This document shows positions 58,345 through 64,000 of a stretch of DNA of 64,000 nt, in pieces. Under the pieces are notes generated by a model. The model saw nothing but the letters and a program-made list of their open reading frames with translations, was not told the origin of the DNA and searched no databases. Position 1 is the first letter of the stretch. Every line of letters starts with the position of its first letter. Origin of the DNA: Psilocybe azurescens (taxonomy: Eukaryota > Basidiomycota > Agaricomycetes > Agaricales > Agrocybaceae). The stretch spans positions 1 to 64,000 of the forward strand of contig JAJIRX010001023.1 in NCBI GenBank assembly GCA_023853785.1, given 5' to 3'. A program made the translations under genes and the position numbers.

Positions 58345-59190
58345 ATTTGAGGCGCGTGTGAGCAAGTGGTGTTATGCTGTTGGTGAGAGGTCCTGCGGGG
58401 TATGGGATGGGTTGGGTTGGTTAGGATGGAATAGATGAGGAGTCGGGTGCTGTTATGCACTTCTGGAAACGCAGCAAATACACCTTCGCCTCTCCACGCC
58501 CACGTCATCCCTTCCACCTCCTGGTCGACGAGATATACTTATGTGGGAGACCAGGAGATCGCACATGGAGAGATGCGAAGCGGGCTGCGCGGCATGCGAG
58601 CGGTCGCTATGTTGACAGATGCGTACTCATAATCTAGACATATAAGCAAAAGTGACGGTGCCCGTCGTCGTCCAGTAGTCAGTCGGTCGAGAGCAGTAGC
58701 GTAAGTAAACCGTTGCACATCTTCAGTGGCGATCGAAGCTTCCGCTTTCGGATTGATGGGCCTTGTGATTATTTGGGGAGAGCGTCCATATCAATTTGCG
58801 GAGTCCGCCGAAAACTTGCACACTTGAAAAAACGAAGTCACTGCGCGCTTCTCATTCTCAACTTATTCTTATTCTTGTCTTATTCGTGGTCTTTAAATCC
58901 TGTGGTTACAACCCTAAGTTTCTCATGACTTAAGGTTCTGATTAATGCAACAGAACATCTCTAAAAAGTAAATGGCATTAAAGTACCCAAGCAACGCAAC
59001 AGCACGACCACTATGATAGCCTACAATCTACTCTACTCTACTGAAGAATTCTTGGAAGAAAAAATGAATGAAATATGAGATTCACTTGGACGCAAGATGA
59101 GTGAATGACTAAAAATAGAAGAAGCCCAGTAGCCTGAAAGCATATAACGAAAGATAAATCTCATTTCGTGGTATGTGGCGTGGGTTGACC
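58345..59190. other. No gene seen
   Basis: Mixed composition with short frames. The minus strand at about 58560-58440 (VEGMTWAWRGEGVFAAFPEV) may be more relic sequence upstream of the COG3-like piece, but it could not be assigned. Confidence 0.4.
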
Positions 59191-59420
59191 AGAGCGTGCA
59201 CACTCCATATTCGGCTGTAAGCCTGTATCTACGAAGTAAAATAAAGAAAAGCAGAGAGGGGAGAACTTTATAGAAGTTCGCTCAGTACTTCGAATACAAT
59301 CCAAAACATCGTTTCAAGCTCACATGTGAGGAATTGGTCCAGAGCGTCAAGATCTCGTGAGACTCGGCGTGCAAAATGTAATGTGTGTGTGAATAACTGC
59401 ATTTTTGATTTTTATAAATG
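59190..59420 (-). pseudogene. Partial second copy of the small gene at 59.7-60.4 kb
   Basis: Minus-strand RRVSRDLDALDQFLTC followed by GTGAGC parallels SDLDALDSSCH followed by GTGAGT in the neighbouring gene, and sits in the same relative place before an intron-like stretch. Confidence 0.35.
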
Positions 59421-59704
59421 ATTTTGAGTGTTGGAGAGACGAATTATCGTTGCACAAGCAAGTCCTATGAGCATCGATGTTAGTAAAAGGCTATGATACA
59501 AAGGTTATATCACTCACTAGACACGATTTCTTTCATTGTTGAGACCCAGCCAAAAAAACGAATAATGAGGTGATTAACGAAATTAGATATATCAATGTGT
59601 ATCTGTAAGAAAGAAGAAAAAGAGAGAAAGAAAAAAGAAAAAAGGCTAATTAGAGTGGCTTCTGTTAGACTTTGCTCAGAACGAAAACGAATGAAAACTC
59701 ACAT

Positions 59705-60362
59705 GACAAGAAGAATCCAGAGCATCAAGATCCGACCACACTCCGGAAGCCGTCAGCTGATTATAATTCACGTTAGATAAATTGTACGGTTTCAACTGAT
59801 AGACGACGCTGTTCATGAGAACGGTCGCGGATCCTATTATACGGGTAGGCATTAGAAAAACAAAGGTAAGATTTGCGAGCACTGCTCACCAGCTAATGAT
59901 CTTTCTGATGACTGAGATCTAACGATACACATTGTGCCAGTGGCGCCATAGCTCGATCATACTGAGTGCATCAATAAATCTAGAAAGTATTTTTGTGAGT
60001 ATTTTTGAACGACGATGGGTAGCAGAACCTTACCGAATCAGACCTTTCCTGGGAGTCGGTGAATGTATACAGAGCATCACTCCCCTCCAAACCTCGTCAC
60101 TGGTATACCGTGGAATAAATAAGTGATGAATCAGAGTTCCAGATGACGGTGATAATAAACGTAGTCCAGATTCTTGATCCAATGTTCTGACGTAAACGTT
60201 GAAGTTGGAAGCTATGAAAAGATGATCAATCAATCGTATCTCAACAACTAAAGAGCATGAACGCACCTCACACCTCACACCACTCGCCAGACTCAACCAC
60301 ACAGGCCAAACAACCACACGCCATCCACCCCTGCTATTCCCATTAGAAAGCGACGATGGCAT
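59705..60362 (-). CDS. Small spliced gene of unknown function
   Basis: ATG 60362 starts MPSSLSNGNSRGG then a hydrophobic VVVWPVWLSLASGVRCE, which could be a signal peptide. An intron ends in CATAG at about 60212. The next exon is NFNVYVRTLDQESGLRLLSP with SGTLIHHLFIPRYTSDEVW and HSPTPRKGLIR. A short exon (FIDALSMIELWRHW) follows a TTTCTAG acceptor at about 59980. A further exon from about 59837 has VLMNSVVYQLKPYNLSNVNY and SDLDALDSSCH. No known domain is recognised. The splice pattern is believable but later exons were not found, so it may be truncated. Confidence 0.4.
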
Positions 60363-60723
60363 GCAATCTAAACGGTATTGCTATGGGAGGATGACAACAG
60401 CATTCCATATTCACCCCCGCGGTTCTCTACTGGCAGCGACGAACGGCATACACCAGTGATACTACTCTCGGGGGTGCCACAACATCAAGGCGAGGTGAGG
60501 GCAATGCGCTAACTGCCCCGCCCATGACCTAACTGACGAGTTACGTAGTTAGGCCATACCGCGCAGCCCCAACCCACCAGGCCGGACTGCGCGGCCGGAA
60601 TAGCGTAGTATACTTCATGCTGGGCTTTATTGACCTGTGCGGGTGAATCTACACTGGGCGAGATTGGTTAGTGGCTTGCAGGGCGGTAGAACTGACGCTG
60701 GAGAGATTGAGTTTTGACACATG

Positions 60724-61040
60724 GCTCAAGGCGGGGTCAGAGAAATGCTACAAGCTGTTATAAGCGCTCTTCCGATATAGGCGAGAATGAGTCGACTTAC
60801 GCATTTGAACAAGTGCCAGCATTATAAGGCGAAGAGGATGTAAATCATCTTCATCGATGCTGGGGTTGTTCTCCAAGGATAGCTCAAGGCGGGGTGATGT
60901 ACATGCTACACGCCGTGGTCAGAACAATTCTGATAAAGGCGAGATTGATTTCGCTTACGCGTTTTGAAGGGGAGCCATCAAAAGAAGAATTCGAAGAGGG
61001 TATGTATCATCCTCCGATATAATCGTCATCTTCTACAGTG
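60724..61040 (+). repeat. Two diverged tandem copies of a ~158-bp unit
   Basis: GCTCAAGGCGGGGT begins at 60724 and again at 60882. Both copies continue with ATGCTAC, a TAAAGGCGAGA/TATAGGCGAGA segment, CGCTTACGC/CGACTTACGC and a GAAGAGG end. Non-coding. Confidence 0.7.
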
Positions 61041-62380
61041 GGTATAGAGTAGAATAGAGTAAGGCGGTATGAATTAAGGCGGCTCTTCCAAGAGATGGTG
61101 ATAGAAGAGAGGCAAGGGACGATGGGGAATTTATTCGCTTGACTACCCGTTCTTATACCAAGTGTTGGTATGCCCTTGTTTGTGTTCCGCTTTGTGTGGC
61201 TGACGACATACGCGATCTCTCAACTAAATTGTTCCGAAAGGGGAAGTTGATTTCCCAAAAGGGGGGGTATACAATCGGGACTCATCGTCGATATGATACT
61301 CGAGTACAAAGATAGCACAAGCGGCGAGAGAAGCAATAGATGTGAGTGGTGCGGAAAGAATATTAATAATATTGTCAGCCACTAGATCTACCGGAATGTA
61401 TCCAGTTTATGGATATCAAGGACAACAAAACCACAACACACCCCCTCACAGTCGACTTCTGATGATGGCCGCGAGTGGCCGCGCGAATAGCTCATGGTTG
61501 AACGCTCCCAATCGGATTTGGGTGAGCCAAGTGGACCTGACTCTCGAAGATGGTATCAATCAGACGAAGGATGCTTTTGAGAGCTTCCTTCTCCAGTTTG
61601 ATCTTCAAATATTTGTGACAAAATAGGCGCTTGAATTTAAAATATTATAGTATCAAGGGTAAGGTTCTCAGGCAGACATCACACATAAATTTTATTATCT
61701 GTGTGGTTAATAGGAAACAGATTTTGGATTGCGATCCTTTGTCTGTAATTCGACACCCAGAATCGCCCCAAATGTTGACCGTGAGCGCCGTTTCCCATTC
61801 CATCACTTTTGCACACTAAGTATTATCCCTATGAGTATATGTTATAGCAAAACCTGGATATTCATAATCTTATGAGTGTATACTCAGACGAGTATAGGTT
61901 ATGAAGCAGCGACCCCAGATGCGACATACGCAATTCTTCACTCGGCCTCAACACTGACAGGTATGAGGACAGTATCTTCGAAAGATAACTTCTCTCAGCA
62001 GATTCATCCAAGTCCAGGCGCGTCTTTTGACCCGCTGATTAGGTTAAAGGTTTCATCTGTCCGAACGTACTCCACAAGTAAATGTGCACTACATATATAT
62101 ACATGAAGCCTATCAAAAACTTCCTACAGGCAAACCAGTCAAGCCTATACAATACTGTGAAAAACTCTTTTTATAGAATTATATATGCTTCTACACCGTC
62201 GTCCTTTTGATCTCACTCTATTTTCTTGTTCTGTTGGATGTATAGAAAATTCAACGCCGTCGGAATTATCGTCCTCGGTAAGCGAAGCCAGCCTTTGCAT
62301 CATTCTATCCCTTTCTTGACTCGTTATAGAAGAATGGTCGTATTTCTACATGGTGTAGATCAGCGCCGTTTCTAGAATAG
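61041..62380. other. No recognisable gene
   Basis: Short frames only. The longest is 61342-61626 plus (94 codons), without a domain. Confidence 0.5.
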
Positions 62381-64000
62381 TCATAAAATATCAGAGAGAA
62401 CCTTCAAAAATTCAACAACCGAACAACGGAAACCGGATGGTGGACGCCATAGAGGATTTGTAGGTTCTGAGGATAAATACAGCAACGCTCGAAGGGCGAG
62501 CAGGTTTTGATCCGTCGGATCTGCATATGGCAGACATTGAGTGATATATTGGAATATTTGCTTCATTCTGTAGGAATAACTCTCGAGTTCTGGGTGCAGT
62601 AAAGCATAAAGATGCCGAGCTTGAGCCGTGAGTAGGTATGTAGCCAGATGTGGGTACCAGCTTGTGCATTGAATAATGATTTCGTTGTCAGAAGACTGAT
62701 TGAATGCGGGAATCCGAAAATCTGTTCATGAAATTGGCTAAGAAGGTCGCGACGTGTACCTTCTATCATCTCGCGCCACTCTATACGTCGAGGTCCGGTC
62801 TCTTCTATTATCACGGTGCTTTTATCACTACCATCCATCGAAGGACCTATATGTATTGCGAGGGATTGCCACAATTCATTTGTTTCCTCGGGCTGGAGCT
62901 CCCCAGTGCCGCTTCTCACTTTGAGAACGTAATTGGGAAGGAAATACTTTTGGAACAGTATCTCAATCGCCAGCGACATATTTTGCAGTAGGCTTTTGTC
63001 GTAACTTGCTATAAGCAGCCTCGACTGCCGGTTACTCTGTGAAGTGTACGATTAGTGGTTTATCACGAACAAAATTTACAAAATATTCTTGCCAGTAATT
63101 TGTGCAGCCATAACAATGTATAGGTAGCTCTACTTGTCCGCTTTTCTTGCCCCATGAATACTAAGCTGTCCTTTTTGGTAAAGGAAACATAAGCTCTAAT
63201 GAGGAGAGATCCGCCAAAAGCTCTAACAACGACATGCCGTACGGACACTCGAGAACGGCCTCGGCTACGGAAGAACGTATAAGGTTTTTAAAATAACTGT
63301 CAACCAAAAGCCATCTGATATTTCTGGGATCATTTTGGGATGGATAACCCGCACTATAGATTCCACAAATATTGTCAAAATGCACAAGTCTCGAGGTATT
63401 AGAAAACTCACGGCGCTTCGTCATTTCCAAGCCCTGTACCTTCTACTTTATCGAGTAATGAGTTTAAGCAGAGGTACACAATATTTGTTGCTTGACTAAT
63501 CCACTGAGATAAATTTTCAGTTGAACCGCGCAGGAAAAAGTCATTCAAGGGTTCCAGAGGATAGATATATACCGACACACGGGAGCTTTGATCGAAGCAC
63601 CTAACGCTGATGATGTCCAAAAGGTTTTGAACAGGCTCAAGTCCCGAATGAGAAAGAATATCCTGGTGAAGGTCGTCCAGTTCATCAACGTATAGTCCAC
63701 CCGTCAAACAGATGCAGATAATCTCCGGCATAATAGCTGCCAGCCTGCCAGCCACCACAAGATATTGAACAATTTTTTCGCCTGCACGTGCAATATTCCG
63801 TTTGAGGTCTTCAGCTACATCGATCTTGCATTTTGTACCAATTAGAAAGCGATAACTTCGTTTGATCTTATCCAGGTAATGAGCTAAATATTCGGGATAT
63901 AGAATGTGACTGTGTTTGGCGGACAGGAAAGCTTTGATCATCTGGTTCAGGTCACCAAGATGATAGTTCAGGATTTTAGGGTCGCATTTATAAAAACGTG
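62381..64000 (-). CDS. Unrecognised multi-exon gene, partial (runs off right edge)
   Basis: The frame is already open at 64000 (FYKCDPKILNYHLGDLNQ) and runs through KIKRSYRFLIGTKCKIDVAE and QYLVVAGRLAAIMPEIICIC to NSLLDKVEGTGLGNDEAP (about 63412). There a GTGAGT donor begins a short intron ending at CTATAG (about 63354). Next come SQNDPRNIRWLLVDSYFKNL and AVLECPYGMSLLELLADLSS. A later exon (62979-62563) has YVLKVRSGTGELQPEE and RRIEWREMIEGTRRDLLSQF. The 3' part near 62400 is uncertain. Helical and soluble in character; no family recognised. Confidence 0.5.

Noticed and set aside
58250..58350. GC-rich stretch as a possible structured RNA
   Set aside because: It is explained better as Arg/Ala-rich coding relic of the COG3-like sequence.
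62150..62220. Resemblance to the second exon of the membrane-protein gene (KNSFYRIIYA against ENSFYKNTYA)
   Set aside because: The similarity covers only a few residues and does not extend on either side. Chance is likely.

Overview
The window looks like a piece of a mushroom-forming basidiomycete (Agaricomycetes) genome. Genes have many very short introns with GTRNGT donors and YAG acceptors. Ty3/gypsy and Ty1/copia LTR elements are abundant, and the host families that can be guessed (a CRIB/PAK-like fragment, an MFS carrier, a COG3-like relic, Ser/Pro-rich proteins) fit that group. No ribosomal RNA gene, intact tRNA gene or CRISPR array was seen.

Layout. 1-10.05 kb: a gypsy element (296-9992) sits inside the first codons of a minus-strand host gene and carries an extra antisense gene. 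10-14.4 kb: A-rich sequence, a decayed multi-exon gene (11.3-12.3 kb), a 30-bp tandem repeat, a perfect 40-bp palindrome and a MITE-like inverted-repeat element. 15.4-25.2 kb: the gag and one LTR of a truncated copia element (B), then a complete minus-strand copia element (A, 17318-25200, TSD TAAGG). The Gag zinc knuckle of A is split by a 2.37-kb insertion with terminal inverted repeats and a 10-bp target duplication. The insertion is packed with short palindromic motifs, a 20-bp minisatellite and a tRNA-like Pol III promoter. 25.8-31.2 kb: a patchwork of a CRIB-domain (PAK-like) fragment, a truncated copy of the large gene at 45.5-50.0 kb, and an apparently intact 340-residue gene (29833-31018). 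A common C-terminal module is shared by all three. 31.2-38.2 kb: nothing recognisable. 38.2-44.3 kb: a long leader and a Ser-rich, low-complexity conserved protein gene. 45.5-50.0 kb (minus): a large gene with an N-terminal helical domain, an EF-hand, a barrel-like region, two ZZ-type zinc fingers and a C-terminal coiled coil. 51.5-52.7 kb: a multi-pass membrane protein (possible Sensor family). 53.0-53.8 kb: an F-box/LRR-like fragment. 54.7-56.7 kb: a monocarboxylate-type MFS transporter. 57.8-58.3 kb: a COG3-like relic. 59.2-60.4 kb: a small unrecognised gene with a partial second copy. 62.4-64.0 kb: an unrecognised gene running off the right edge.

Two points run through the window. First, several otherwise well-preserved genes (large EF-hand/ZZ gene, membrane protein, MFS carrier, Ser-rich gene) are each broken by single-base changes in short homopolymers, so some 'pseudogenes' may be assembly errors. 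Second, the 25.8-31.2 kb block and the 45.5-50.0 kb gene belong together: three relatives of one N-terminal helical domain lie within 22 kb, one intact, one as a promoter-bearing truncated inverted copy, and one fused to the shared tail.
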